NCBI GenBank assembly: GCA_945863205.1
Contig: CAMAZK010000002.1
Location: 1 to 64,000 of the forward strand
DNA length: 64,000 bases
Origin: Akkermansia muciniphila
GTDB taxonomy: Bacteria > Verrucomicrobiota > Verrucomicrobiia > Verrucomicrobiales > Verrucomicrobiaceae
Reading direction: 5' to 3'
A program made the translations under genes and the position numbers. Each line of letters starts with the position of its first letter. The stretch's first letter is position 1. Shown one piece after another: positions 27,124-36,400 of this stretch. Below the pieces are notes generated by a model. It ran no database searches. It saw nothing but the letters and a program-made list of their open reading frames with translations, and was not told the origin of the DNA.

Positions 27124-30100
27124 CCACGCGGTAGAAGCGCCGTTTTTTGTTCACGGCATTGAGATCCGTCCAGGTCGTGGTGGGTCCGGTGGCGGTGACG
27201 ATCACGGCCCGCCACTCGATCAGGTCGTCGCTGTATTCCACCCGGTAGTCGTTGCCGCTGACAGAGGGAAATTCCAGCGTCGTGCCCGAGGTGCGGCTGA
27301 GCACGGTGCGCGGCAGGCTGCTGGGGTCGTCGTCGCTGGTGCCGAACCATTCTTCGAGGTCCGAGTGAACACCATCGCCGTCGTTGTCGTGGTGAATGGC
27401 GAACTGGTCCACGAAGCCGGAGTCGAGGCCGGAGGCGGTGAAGTCGTCCTTGATGTAGGCCCATTTGAGCGTGTGCGTGCCGGCGGGCACGAGGAAGCCC
27501 TTGCGCGTCCAGCCCACCTCGCCGCTGATGGCGTCCTGCTCCGTGTCGTCGATGTAAAAGCGCAGGAAGTCGTAGTCCTTCTCGGAGGAGACGCCCCAGT
27601 AAAACGTGACCTTGCAGGGGCCGGTGACGGCGGTGGTCATCAGGCTTTCCTGCAGATTGTCGATGGGGCCGCTGCGGGCGGCGTCTTCGCCGTCGCTGGT
27701 GTAGAGCTGCTGCGGCGTCCAGGAGAGGTCGCCGGAGGTCGTGACGGTCTGCGCCGGGGCGTCAATGGAATCCGCCAGTCCCTGGGCGACGGAGGCGACG
27801 TCGATGATCACCGTGTCGGTGGTGGTGCCGGTGCTGTTGGTGGCGTGAATGGTCACTGGATAGCTGCCGATCGTGGCGACGCTGCCGTAAATGAGGCCGC
27901 TGGCCGGGTGCAGGGTCAGTCCTGGGGGCAGATCCTCCGCGGTGTAACTCGAAGGCGCATGGGCGGCCTCGAGCTGGTGGCGGAAGTACACGCCTTGATA
28001 GGCCTGGATCGTCTCCGTGGTGATCGTGGGCGCGGTCGTGGTCGGCGTGATGACGATCTGGTCGATCCAGCCCTTGTCCTGCCCTTTCACCTCGGCCTGA
28101 TCCTTTGTGTAGTAGATGTCAATGTTGTGCGGGCCGTCGCCGATGTCGGTGGTGGAAGCGGTCCAGTCCGTCTCTCCGGTGATGTAGTCGCGAACGTAGC
28201 CATCCACGGTCAGCACGAGGTAGTCGAAGTTCTTCTCCGAGGACACTTTCCACTGAAATTCGAGCCTGGCGGGGCCTTCCACGGTGAACTCGATGCCTGA
28301 ATACTCTTCATGCGCCACGGCGGCGGTTTCGATCGCGTCCACGCCGTCATGAGTCACGGCGGTCTGGCTGAAAGGATCGCCGAAGCCGAAGGGGATGATT
28401 TTTGTCGAGGTGGGCTGCTCCACCGCCGCTGAGAGCTGGGGCTCGGCCGCGAGGATCAGGTAGTAGGCGAAGTCTTCCGTGGTGCCGGTGGCGTTGGTGG
28501 CGCTCTGATAGCCCTGGAAAAGGCCTTTCTCCGTCGGCGTGCCGGAGATGAGGCCCGTGGTCGTGTTCACAGAGAGTCCCGCCGGCAGGTTTCCGGGAAA
28601 ATAGGTGCCTGCGCCGTAGCTGGTGGGAAAATTGGACGCGGTGATCTGGTGCTCCACCGGCCAGCCTTCACGGCCCACGATGATCCAGTTCGAAGTGATG
28701 GCGGGCGGGGGAAGCAGCGGGTTCGTGGTGGTGCCGTGAAAGGTGAGCGTGACGTCGTCCAGCGTGCCGACATCGTCGATCCGGCGGTCGATGACCTCCA
28801 GCTTCCAGTCGCCCTCCGACCGCTCGCCCCAGAAGTGGGTGGTCATGAAGGTCCAGTCGAGGTCGGCGGCGGTGTCATTGAAGCGGGCGCGGGCCAGGCG
28901 CACCTGCACGCCGCTGGGGGAGGTGAGGCGCCATTCCAGATTGCCCGCGTAGGTGTGAGTGGCTTTCACTTTCACGGTCACGTGCTCCAGCCGCAGATTT
29001 TCCGCCGGAGGGACGGTGAAAGTGCGGGAGGTGCCATTTTCATCAGCGTCCGGGATCGGCAGGGCCAGTCCGGTCTGGGTCAGCTCGACTTTTTGCAGCG
29101 GGGCGACGGGTGTCCACGATGCGGCCATGGCGGTGGCGGCCTGCGCGTCCACCAGCCCGGCACCGTAGCGCTCGTGAAAGTGGAAGCCGCCGCCGTTGGT
29201 CTGCCAGCCGTTGAACTCGTCGTTCTGCACCGCCGTGCGCACCAGGATCTCCTGCACGTCGCGATAGGTCAGGTTCGGGTTCGCCTCCAGCATCAGGGCC
29301 ACCACTCCGGCGACGGCTGGCGTGGCGGATGACGTGCCGCCGAAGGTGTTCGTGTAGTCGGTGTCCGTGAAGTCGGGATACTCCACGGTGCCGCCGTCTT
29401 CGTTGTAGCCCCCATCGCCGCTGCGGTCGGTGGTGGAGACGCCCTGGGTGCCGCCGTTGGAGGGGGCGCAGACGAGGATGTTCGCTCCGGGCTCGCTGTA
29501 CCAGGAGGAGCGGCCCTTGTCATTGATGGCGGAAACGGCGATGGCGTAGGGCGAGTTCGCCCAGCCGTCGTAGTTCGAGTCGTCCCCGCTGCCGTTGCCA
29601 TTCCCGGCCGCCCAGAGAAAGACGGTGCCTTTTCCGCCTCGCCCGGTGGTCGCGGCGTCTTCCATGGCCTGGAGGCTCAGGGGCCCCGGACCGCCGGTGC
29701 CGTAAGCATTGTCAAAGGGGCCCCAGCTGTTGCTCTTGATGTGAATGATGTCCTTGTTGAAGGAAAAGGCGCTCGCTTCATCGGCATCCGTCGTCGGTGC
29801 GGAAATGAGCCGCATGCCGACGAGCGTGGCATTCGGCGCGACGCCGGTCACGCCGAGGCCGTTGTTTCCGACCGCGGCCGCCACACCGGCGCAGGCCGTG
29901 CCGTGAAAGTCGTCCACGCCCGGAGTGGGATCGTCATCGTCGTCGTTGAAGTCGAAGTCGTTCAGGAGATCGACGTTCGCGGCCAGATCGGGGTGCGTGG
30001 TTTCCAATCCGTCATCGACGATGCCGATGCGCACGCCCGCGCCTTTGTAGCTGTCCCAGGCCGTCACGACGTTCACATCCGTTCCCGCTTTCCCGTCATT

Positions 30101-30562
30101 CTGGCCGGTGTTGCGCAGATGCCACTGGTAGCCGGCCTTGGAGGCGTCGTAGGCGAAGAGCGGATCGTTCGGAACGAAGCGGCGGAAGAGCTGGTGCGCC
30201 AGCATCGGCTCGGCGGAGCGCACGCCGGGCAGGGTTCGGATTCTCTCGGCGCCGGAGAGGGCGGCGTCGGGACTCCCGGTGAACTCGACCACGACGTACC
30301 TGCCGCGTGTCGTGGTCTTCGCTGCTCCGGCCACGCCACCCAGCACCGCGGCTGACTTTCCCGGTTGCAGCTCGACGAGCACCTGCTTCGTCAGCCAGCG
30401 GCGGGTGGCCTCGTTCTGGGGCGCGTTCTTTTCGTAGAGCACCCATTCGCCCTTCGCCCCCGCCTCGGCGGGCGACCTCACGAAACGCTTCCCGCCGATC
30501 GCGATCTGCCCGTGCAGCAGCGTGCTGCCGGCGAGGAGGCTGAGGAGGACAAGGAAACGCAT
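27113..30562 (-). CDS. Secreted kexin-like subtilisin (S8) protease with P domain and Ig-like repeats
   Basis: A 1149-residue protein. After a Sec signal (MRFLVLLSLLAGSTLLHG) and pro-region, the S8 catalytic triad is visible as VDDG (182-185), FHGTACAG (His 220) and GGTSSATP (Ser 411), with the oxyanion N in AAGNGNG. A proprotein-convertase P domain follows (residues about 490-630: EHVTVKVKATHTYAGNLEWRL, SEGDWKLEVIDR). Then come putative Ig-like repeats (NLPAGLSVNTTTGLISGTPTEKG; DLPPGLTLHPASGLIYGSV) and a C-terminal DGDGVHSDLEEWFG segment with YRVEYSDDLIEWR, a domain common in Verrucomicrobiota. It probably acts outside the cell. Confidence 0.9.
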   Translation of the reverse strand: MRFLVLLSLLAGSTLLHGQIAIGGKRFVRSPAEAGAKGEWVLYEKNAPQNEATRRWLTKQVLVELQPGKSAAVLGGVAGAAKTTTRGRYVVVEFTGSPDAALSGAERIRTLPGVRSAEPMLAHQLFRRFVPNDPLFAYDASKAGYQWHLRNTGQNDGKAGTDVNVVTAWDSYKGAGVRIGIVDDGLETTHPDLAANVDLLNDFDFNDDDDDPTPGVDDFHGTACAGVAAAVGNNGLGVTGVAPNATLVGMRLISAPTTDADEASAFSFNKDIIHIKSNSWGPFDNAYGTGGPGPLSLQAMEDAATTGRGGKGTVFLWAAGNGNGSGDDSNYDGWANSPYAIAVSAINDKGRSSWYSEPGANILVCAPSNGGTQGVSTTDRSGDGGYNEDGGTVEYPDFTDTDYTNTFGGTSSATPAVAGVVALMLEANPNLTYRDVQEILVRTAVQNDEFNGWQTNGGGFHFHERYGAGLVDAQAATAMAASWTPVAPLQKVELTQTGLALPIPDADENGTSRTFTVPPAENLRLEHVTVKVKATHTYAGNLEWRLTSPSGVQVRLARARFNDTAADLDWTFMTTHFWGERSEGDWKLEVIDRRIDDVGTLDDVTLTFHGTTTNPLLPPPAITSNWIIVGREGWPVEHQITASNFPTSYGAGTYFPGNLPAGLSVNTTTGLISGTPTEKGLFQGYQSATNATGTTEDFAYYLILAAEPQLSAAVEQPTSTKIIPFGFGDPFSQTAVTHDGVDAIETAAVAHEEYSGIEFTVEGPARLEFQWKVSSEKNFDYLVLTVDGYVRDYITGETDWTASTTDIGDGPHNIDIYYTKDQAEVKGQDKGWIDQIVITPTTTAPTITTETIQAYQGVYFRHQLEAAHAPSSYTAEDLPPGLTLHPASGLIYGSVATIGSYPVTIHATNSTGTTTDTVIIDVASVAQGLADSIDAPAQTVTTSGDLSWTPQQLYTSDGEDAARSGPIDNLQESLMTTAVTGPCKVTFYWGVSSEKDYDFLRFYIDDTEQDAISGEVGWTRKGFLVPAGTHTLKWAYIKDDFTASGLDSGFVDQFAIHHDNDGDGVHSDLEEWFGTSDDDPSSLPRTVLSRTSGTTLEFPSVSGNDYRVEYSDDLIEWRAVIVTATGPTTTWTDLNAVNKKRRFYRVVIP

Positions 30563-30647
30563 CGGGTTCAGGACAAGGCGGCGCCGATGTTGCTCACTTT
30601 ATACGCTTTTGACCAGCCGGAAAATTCCTGTGGCGCAGCCGCCGGGC

Positions 30648-31226
30648 TCAGGGCTCGCCATCCTCGCGGGAAATGCCTGCGTACAGCTCCGGAAAGCGGC
30701 GCTCCAGGGACTTCGGCGTGATGTAGCCGATGAGCTGGGCCTCGTTCCAGTCCGCCAGTCCCCAGAACTCGTGGGGGAAGGCCATGATCACCGCCGTGCA
30801 GGTCGGCATCTTCGGAATGTGCGCACGCGCCAGGATGCGCTCGGCGAATTCGTGCATGCCCGGATTGTGGCCGAACATGATCACGTGCTGCCAGCTCTCC
30901 TCAAAGCTGCGCATGACCTCGAGAATCCGGTCGCTCCCGGCCAGATAGAGCTGCGACTCCAGCAGCAGGCCGTCCACCGGCATCCGCAGCGTGTCCCGCA
31001 TGATCTGCGCCGTGCCGAGCGCCCGCAGAGCCGTGCTGGAGACGAGCCGGTCCGGCAGCGGCAGCAGCGGCGGCGTGTCACTGCCGCCGAAGTAGGTCCT
31101 GTGCATGAAAGTGGCCACGGCGGGCGCAGCACGCAGTCCGCGATCGTTCAGCGGGCGATCATGATCCGCCAGGCCGGGCTGAGCCCAGCTTGATTTGGCG
31201 TGACGCACGATGGTGAGGTACTTCAT
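30648..31226 (-). CDS. SixA-like histidine phosphatase
   Basis: A 192-residue protein of the histidine phosphatase superfamily. The signature RHAKS is at residues 8-12 (start at the ATG at 31226: MKYLTIVRHAKSSW) and a second catalytic histidine is in FGHNPGMHE. The DHDRPLNDRG segment is characteristic of SixA, which dephosphorylates histidine on phosphotransfer proteins, though many homologues have unknown substrates. It is on the same strand as the kexin-like protease gene but about 85 bp apart with no clear link. Confidence 0.87.
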   Translation of the reverse strand: MKYLTIVRHAKSSWAQPGLADHDRPLNDRGLRAAPAVATFMHRTYFGGSDTPPLLPLPDRLVSSTALRALGTAQIMRDTLRMPVDGLLLESQLYLAGSDRILEVMRSFEESWQHVIMFGHNPGMHEFAERILARAHIPKMPTCTAVIMAFPHEFWGLADWNEAQLIGYITPKSLERRFPELYAGISREDGEP

Positions 31227-31340
31227 GAGGAAACGGAACAGGCTTTCGCCCGCCCGTGTGATGACATGCCTCGCCTTCCTTTGCAATCAAAGAACAGACC
31301 GGTCGCAGGGGGCGTCCGCTCAGCGAGACAAGCGGGGATC

Positions 31341-31502
31341 GTAGGCCGGGATTGTCCGGCGCTCAGCGCCTCGTCAACGTGATGGCCTCTTTCGCCGGAT
31401 TTCCCGGCCTTTTGGGCGGTGGGACGTTCGTGGAGCCGGGAAGTTTGGCGAAGATTGCGTTGGCTGCGTCGGCGTCCTGTGCGCCAAACACTCCCGGCCT
31501 AC
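31341..31502. repeat. Long imperfect inverted repeat upstream of xylA's terminator (MITE-like)
   Basis: The left end gtaggccgggattgtccggc and the right end (reverse complement gtaggccgggagtgtttggc) match over about 70 bp with scattered differences, so the whole 162 bp can fold into a long stem. It fills most of the 372-bp gap between sixA-like and xylA genes. I found no protein coding capacity in it. Size and terminal symmetry suggest a non-autonomous element. Confidence 0.68.
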
Positions 31503-31536
31503 AAAAAAAACGAGGCGGTCGTTGCCGACCGCCTCG
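31503..31536 (-). terminator. Rho-independent terminator of xylA
   Basis: On the minus strand, downstream of xylA, an 11-bp perfect stem cgaggcggtcg / cgaccgcctcg with a 4-base loop is followed by eight T residues (31503-31510 reads as a run of A on the plus strand). This is a textbook intrinsic terminator, 60 bp or so past the stop codon at 31599. Confidence 0.92.
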
Positions 31537-31598
31537 CTTCTGGATTTGAATTCAAACCTGCCAGCCGGGTTTCCCCACTGCCGGGTGTGATGGGTGAC

Positions 31599-32909
31599 TC
31601 AGATGTATTCGTTCACCAGATTCTCGAGCATTTCCTGACGACCGCTGCCGAGGAGCGGCTCGCCGTTGGCCAGGGCGTGGGCCTCGAGTTCTTCGAAGCC
31701 GACTTCGCCGCTCTCGATTTTCGCGCCGATGCCGGTGTCGAAGGTGGCGTAGCGCTGCTTGATGAATCCGGAAAGACGACCGTCCTCGATCATCGCGTGG
31801 GCGATCTTCAGGCCGCGTGCGAAGGCGTCCATGCCGCCGATGTGGGCGTGGAAGAGATCGACCGGTTCGAAGGATTCACGACGGCACTTGGCGTCGAAGT
31901 TCAGGCCGCCGGTGGTGAAGCCGCCCATGCGGATGACTTCGAGCATGATCTCGGTGGTGAGGTAGATGTTCGTCGGGAACTGGTCGGTGTCCCAACCGAT
32001 GAGCGTGTCGCCGGTGTTCGCATCCACGGAGCCCAGCGCGTTCGCGGCGATGGCGACCTGCATCTCGTGACGCATGGTGTGACCGGCGAGCGTGGCGTGA
32101 TTCGTCTCGAGGTTGAGCTTGAAGTGGTCCATGAGGCCGTATTCGCGCAGGAAGTTCAGGCACGCGGCGGCATCGGAATCGTACTGGTGCGTGGAGGGCT
32201 CACGCGGCTTCGGCTCGATGTAGAACTGGCCTTTGAAGCCGATCTTCTTCTTGTAATCGACGGCCATGTGCAGCAGGCGGGCCAGGTGGTCGAGCTCGCG
32301 CTTCATGTCGGTGTTCCAGAGCGTGGCGTAGCCTTCGCGGCCGCCCCAGAAGGTGTAACCCTCGCCGCCGAGGCGGTGGGTCACGTCCATGGCCTTCTTC
32401 ACCTGCGCGGCGGCATAGGCGAAGACGCCGGCGTTCGGGCTGGTGGCCGCGCCCTGGCAGTAACGCGAGTGTGCAAAGAGGCAGGCGGTGCCCCAGAGGA
32501 GCTTCTTGCCGGTCTGCTGCTGCGCTTTCTCGAGTTCATCGGCAACAGCATCGAAAGCGGCGTTGCTCTCGGCGAGCGTGTCGAGTTCCGGAGCGACGTC
32601 GCGGTCGTGCCAGCAGTAGTAGTCCACGCCGAGCTTGTCCATGAACTCGAAGCAGGCCCACACGCGGCGCTGGGCGTTGGCCACGGAGTTCGTGCCGTCA
32701 TCCCACGGGCGCTGCGCGGTGCCGCCGCCAAAGGGGTCGGAGAGCGAGTTGCGCATCGCGTGCCAGTAGGCGACGCCAAAGCGCAGGTGGTCGCGCATTT
32801 TCTTGCCGCCTACGATTTCGTCGGCGTTGTAGTGCTTGAAGGAGAGCGGATTGCGGCTCGTCGGTCCTTCGAACTGGATTTTCTGAATGTCGGGGAAGGC
32901 TTCGTTCAT
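31599..32909 (-). CDS. xylA: Xylose isomerase
   Basis: A 436-residue enzyme converting D-xylose to D-xylulose (and glucose to fructose) in the cytosol. The catalytic pair is His 101/Asp 104 in [10 protein letters not shown], and the metal-binding [27 protein letters not shown] and GWDTDQFP segments are all present. Length and sequence fit the class II, E. coli-like type. The start at the ATG at 32909 opens with [15 protein letters not shown]. It ends in a clear intrinsic terminator. xylB (42.2 kb) is about 10 kb away, so the pathway genes are not in one operon. Confidence 0.97.
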   Translation of the reverse strand: MNEAFPDIQKIQFEGPTSRNPLSFKHYNADEIVGGKKMRDHLRFGVAYWHAMRNSLSDPFGGGTAQRPWDDGTNSVANAQRRVWACFEFMDKLGVDYYCWHDRDVAPELDTLAESNAAFDAVADELEKAQQQTGKKLLWGTACLFAHSRYCQGAATSPNAGVFAYAAAQVKKAMDVTHRLGGEGYTFWGGREGYATLWNTDMKRELDHLARLLHMAVDYKKKIGFKGQFYIEPKPREPSTHQYDSDAAACLNFLREYGLMDHFKLNLETNHATLAGHTMRHEMQVAIAANALGSVDANTGDTLIGWDTDQFPTNIYLTTEIMLEVIRMGGFTTGGLNFDAKCRRESFEPVDLFHAHIGGMDAFARGLKIAHAMIEDGRLSGFIKQRYATFDTGIGAKIESGEVGFEELEAHALANGEPLLGSGRQEMLENLVNEYI

Positions 32910-33008
32910 GGTAGGGCGTGCAAGGGAGACGGAAGCCGGGGAAGTGCAAATGCTTCGTCGTTCGGCGGCTGGACATATTTTGGGCCAAATAGGACGGACG
33001 TTGCCTCA

Positions 33009-33079
33009 AAATGACGAAACCAGAAGGAGGAATGACGAATGAAGCCCGAATGCCCCAAAGTCATCTGGCCTTCGTCATT
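33009..33079. repeat. AATGACGAA palindromic repeat at the end of the MFS gene
   Basis: The stretch aaatgacgaaaccagaaggaggaatgacgaatgaagcc and the inverse at 33062-33079 (aatgacgaaggccagat on the other strand) match the family at 21073-21195. The TGA stop of the transporter gene (33075-33077) lies inside the right arm. Confidence 0.72.
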
Positions 33080-34349
33080 GGAGCGACTTGCGACTCGTCT
33101 CTTCCGCCAGCCACACGGACACCAGGGTGATCACCGCCATCACGATGAGATACACCGCCACCGGCCACGGCTTCCCTCCCGTGTAATCGAGCAAGGCGGT
33201 AGCGATCAGCGGCGCCAGGCCGCCGGCCAGCGGCGAGGCAAGCTGGTAGCCGAGGGAGGCGCCGCTGTATCTCACCCGCGTGCCGAACAGCTCCGAAAAG
33301 AACGCCGCCTGCGGGCCATACATGGCCGCATGGCCGATGAGACCGATGACGACGGCGAGAACGACCAGCCACGTCTCCCGCGTCTCGATCATCCAGAAAA
33401 AGGGAAACGCGAAAAACGCCAGAAACAGCGCCCCGCCGAGATAAACGGGCCGCCTTCCGAGACGGTCCGAGAGCGATCCAAACCACGGAATGAAGATCAA
33501 CTGCACCGCAGAGCCGATGAGCACGGCGTTGAGCAGCAGGGTCTTCGACATGCCGAGCTGCTGCGAGCCGTAGCTCAGCGCCAAGACGGTGAAGATGTAG
33601 AAAAAGGCGTTCTCCGCAAAGCGTGCGCCCATCGCCAGCAGGACGTTGCGAGGATGATCGCGCAACAGGGCGAGGATGGGCACTTTCGGCCCTGCGTCTT
33701 CCGTTTTTGCCTGCGTGAAGACCGGGCTCTCGATGATCTTCAGCCGGATGAACATGCCCACGCCCAACAGCAGCACGCCGAGCAGAAACGGCACGCGCCA
33801 GCCCCAGGAGAGGAAGGCCTCCTCATTCATCGACGAGGCGAGCATGAACACCCCGTTGGCCAGCAACAGCCCCACTGGCACCCCGGCCTGCACCCAGCTC
33901 GCGTAAAAACCGCGCCTTCCTTGTGCGCCATGCTCCACGGCCATCAGCACCGCGCCGCCCCATTCGCCACCGACGCCGAAGCCCTGAACGAAACGCAGCA
34001 GCACCAGCAATGCCGGCGCCCACACGCCGATCTGCGAATACGTCGGCAGCAGGCCGATCAGCACCGTCGCCACGCCCATGAGCATCAGCGTCGTCACCAG
34101 CATCGACTTGCGGCCCAGTTTGTCGCCGAAGTGGCCAAACACGATGCCGCCGACCGGTCGCGCAAAGAAGCCCACCGCATAGGTCGCGAAGGCCGCCATC
34201 GTTCCCGCCAGCGGCTCGAAGTTCGGAAAGAACAGCTTGTTAAAGACCAGCGCCGAGGCCGTGCCGTAGAGGAAAAAGTCATACCACTCGATCGTGGTGC
34301 CGATGAAACTCGCGATGACGACGCGGCGGATGCTGTTGGATTCGGACAT
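33075..34349 (-). CDS. MHS-family MFS transporter (metabolite:H+ symporter)
   Basis: A 424-residue, 12-transmembrane major facilitator protein of the MHS group (proline/betaine, ketoglutarate, shikimate). It begins MSESNSIRRVVIASFIGTTIEWYDFFLYG, whose IGTTIEWYDFFLYG is the family signature; the cytosolic loop GHFGDKLGRKSML and the repeated GSLSDRLGRRPVYL are the MFS motif A copies, and VQGFGVGGEWGGAV is motif C-like. The start at the ATG at 34349 is supported by this signature. Substrate is not obvious. It is adjacent to the xylA region and might carry a sugar acid or organic acid, but that is inference. Confidence 0.9.
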   Translation of the reverse strand: MSESNSIRRVVIASFIGTTIEWYDFFLYGTASALVFNKLFFPNFEPLAGTMAAFATYAVGFFARPVGGIVFGHFGDKLGRKSMLVTTLMLMGVATVLIGLLPTYSQIGVWAPALLVLLRFVQGFGVGGEWGGAVLMAVEHGAQGRRGFYASWVQAGVPVGLLLANGVFMLASSMNEEAFLSWGWRVPFLLGVLLLGVGMFIRLKIIESPVFTQAKTEDAGPKVPILALLRDHPRNVLLAMGARFAENAFFYIFTVLALSYGSQQLGMSKTLLLNAVLIGSAVQLIFIPWFGSLSDRLGRRPVYLGGALFLAFFAFPFFWMIETRETWLVVLAVVIGLIGHAAMYGPQAAFFSELFGTRVRYSGASLGYQLASPLAGGLAPLIATALLDYTGGKPWPVAVYLIVMAVITLVSVWLAEETSRKSLQ

Positions 34350-34461
34350 GGTTGATTCCGGGGAGGCTGACGGGTTGGAAAGCTCAAGACAAGACGAAAA
34401 GCCTCCCGCCATTCTCGCGCAGCGCATCCAACTTGCTTGGTCGGTGTTCAAGACCGCGACC

Positions 34462-35559
34462 ATGAAGACATCCACCCGCCCCCTTGCATTCGCCGCGCTG
34501 TTCCTCGGCGCGATTTCTCTCATTGCCCAGGCTACCGCCCCCGGCATCGACTGGGACAGGGCGAAGCAGCTCTACCAGCGCGAGCAGCGTGGCGAAAAGC
34601 TCAACTCCGAGGAGCAGTCTTACCTCGACAAGGCCAAGGAAGCCAGGCGGGGAGGTGGTAACCGCCCCGGAGGTGCGGGCAATCAGCGCAAGGCTCCTGA
34701 ATTTCTCAAGCCGCTCACCGACATGACCGCCGACGACACGTATGAAGGCGAAGACGGCGGCCTCTACGGCAAAGGCAGCAACGAGCCGCCCGAAGCACTC
34801 AGAAAATCCGCCGAAGCCGCGCTCGCGCAGATCAAGACGCTCGATGCCGAAGGCAAACCGTCCGACAGCGGCAGAATCGTGCTCGTTTCCATCAGCATGT
34901 CGAACGCCACGCAGGAGTTCTCCTTCTTCAAAGGCATCGCCGACAAGGACAGCCGCAAATCCGACAAGCTCACTATCGTCGATTGCGCCCAGGGCGGGCA
35001 GGCGATGGCCCAGTGGGTGCCTGAAGACGGCCGTCCCTGGCAGGAGGCGATGAACCGCATCGAGCGCGCCGGCGTCACCCCAGAGCAGGTGCAGGTGGCG
35101 TGGATCAAGCTCGCCAACGTCGGCCCATCCGGCAGCATGAAGGAGCACCTCGACAAGCTCGAAGCCGACACCACCGCGGTGCTGCAGAACGCGAAAAAGC
35201 GCTTCCCCAACCTGCGCATCGCCTACCTCGGCAGCCGCATCTGGGCTGGCAACGCCACCGGCGGCCTCAATCCCGAACCCTATGCTTATGAAGGCGCCTT
35301 CAGCGTGCGCCATCTCATCCAAAAGCAGATGAACGGCGATGAATCCCTCGCCTCCGCCAAGTCACCACTCCTCCTCTGGGGCCCCTACCTCTGGGCCGAA
35401 GGCGAGAAAGGCCGCAAGATCGACGACCTGATCTATGTCAAAGCCGATTTCGCCGGCGACGGCGTGCATCCCAGCACCAGCGGTCGCGAAAAAGTCGCGA
35501 AGCAGTTGCTCGAGTTCTTCGCCACGAGTCCATTGGCGAAGGGTTGGTTTGCAAAGTGA
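34462..35559 (+). CDS. Secreted SGNH-hydrolase-like protein
   Basis: A 365-residue protein with a Sec signal (MKTSTRPLAFAALFLGAISLIAQA) from the ATG at 34462. After a low-complexity lead with RRGGGNRPGGAGNQR, the sequence has VSISMSNATQEFSFF, VDCAQGGQAMAQW and, near the C-terminus, GDGVHPSTSGREKV, which looks like the Asp/His block V (DxxH) of the SGNH fold. The first serine motif is degenerate, so activity is uncertain. It belongs to a planctomycete/verrucomicrobial family of unknown substrate and is divergent from the MHS transporter with 112 bp between starts. Confidence 0.72.
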   Translation: MKTSTRPLAFAALFLGAISLIAQATAPGIDWDRAKQLYQREQRGEKLNSEEQSYLDKAKEARRGGGNRPGGAGNQRKAPEFLKPLTDMTADDTYEGEDGGLYGKGSNEPPEALRKSAEAALAQIKTLDAEGKPSDSGRIVLVSISMSNATQEFSFFKGIADKDSRKSDKLTIVDCAQGGQAMAQWVPEDGRPWQEAMNRIERAGVTPEQVQVAWIKLANVGPSGSMKEHLDKLEADTTAVLQNAKKRFPNLRIAYLGSRIWAGNATGGLNPEPYAYEGAFSVRHLIQKQMNGDESLASAKSPLLLWGPYLWAEGEKGRKIDDLIYVKADFAGDGVHPSTSGREKVAKQLLEFFATSPLAKGWFAK

Positions 35560-35599
35560 CGCCCCATACAAGAGCCAGTCGTGCCCTGGGTCGATAACC

Positions 35600-36070
35600 T
35601 CAAGGCACCTCGCCTGCATCCAGAATCACCTTTCGCGCTATATCCGGAGCGACGTGAAAATGATGCGAATCCAGTGCCTGGATGAGCGGCTTCACCTGTC
35701 GAACAAGCCCTTTGCGTTTGGCAGACAAAAGCAACCCGAGAGTGCCGATGACCTTTAAGCCAAGAGATTCGGCGGTCCTGCGGGCCGGACGATCGTCGAG
35801 CACGATGAGGCGGGCGTTTTCCTGCAATGCGAGTGTGATGGCCTCGCTCTCACCTGCGCCGAGGGAAGTCTGAAGGACAGTGGCGGCGAGCGGTTGGCTC
35901 AAAACATGGCGTTTGATGGCCGGAGGCAGCGAGACGCTCATCGTCACTTCGTTGACCACCGCAGGAGGACCTCAGACTTCGCCAAACAACGCTTCGAGCA
36001 GATGCAGATGGCCGATCTGCTCAAGCGCAATGAGCGGGCTGGAGTTGCAGATGACGGGTGCGGAGCTCAC
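35600..36070 (-). pseudogene. DUF3368-type PIN-like toxin with in-frame stop
   Basis: Reading from a GTG at 36070, the frame begins SAPVICNSSPLIALEQIG, the usual start of a DUF3368 (VapC-like PIN) toxin, and continues after a single in-frame TGA (35972-35974, codon 33) to PPAVVNEVTMSV and the rest up to the stop at 35600. The stop replaces a residue between GEV and GPPAV, so full-length protein cannot be made without readthrough. The track shows only the downstream part as a 119-residue ORF. The GTG overlaps the stop of the UPF0175 gene upstream by 4 bases. Probably an inactivated toxin. Confidence 0.82.
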
Positions 36071-36327
36071 AGGCTGCCAGCGAGCTTTGATTCTGCTTCC
36101 CATTCATCCTCACTCATCTGCAACGCGGGGATGCCGAGACGCGAGGCATGCTGGACGAAGTCCTGTTTGCTGGTACCCAGCCATTCCGCAGCCTTGCCTC
36201 CAGAGACAACGCCACGGCGATACAACTCCAGCGCCATCAATTCCAACGCGGCAGCAGGCGGCGAACTGCCTTCTGCGCGCAGAAGGGCGGCGAAGTCGTC
36301 GTTTACGGACACAGGGATGGTGATCAT
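36067..36327 (-). CDS. UPF0175-family antitoxin-like protein
   Basis: An 86-residue protein starting at the ATG at 36327 (MITIPVSVNDDFAALL). The core ELMALELYRRGVVSGGKAAEWLGTSKQDF is the UPF0175 signature, a small helix-turn-helix-like fold usually paired with a DUF3368 PIN toxin. The partner gene downstream overlaps by 4 bases but has an in-frame stop codon, so the antitoxin may be an orphan. The upstream extension in the track lacks homology and was excluded. Confidence 0.87.
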   Translation of the reverse strand: MITIPVSVNDDFAALLRAEGSSPPAAALELMALELYRRGVVSGGKAAEWLGTSKQDFVQHASRLGIPALQMSEDEWEAESKLAGSL

Positions 36328-36400
36328 GGAGCCATGATGCCTGATTTGCCGTTGAAAACCAGCGGGGAGTTGAGGCGCATCAGGCACCTTCATCCAGTAG

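Noticed and set aside
26993-28300. 435-residue plus-strand ORF opposite the kexin-like protease
   Set aside because: Low-complexity Gly/Val/Arg-rich shadow of the protease gene, with no start or motif support.
31419-33014. 531-residue plus-strand ORF opposite xylA
   Set aside because: xylA on the minus strand has all catalytic residues and a terminator; the plus frame reads through the repeat and has no motifs.
33039-34355. 438-residue plus-strand ORF opposite the MHS transporter
   Set aside because: His/Gln/Arg-rich shadow of a membrane protein gene.
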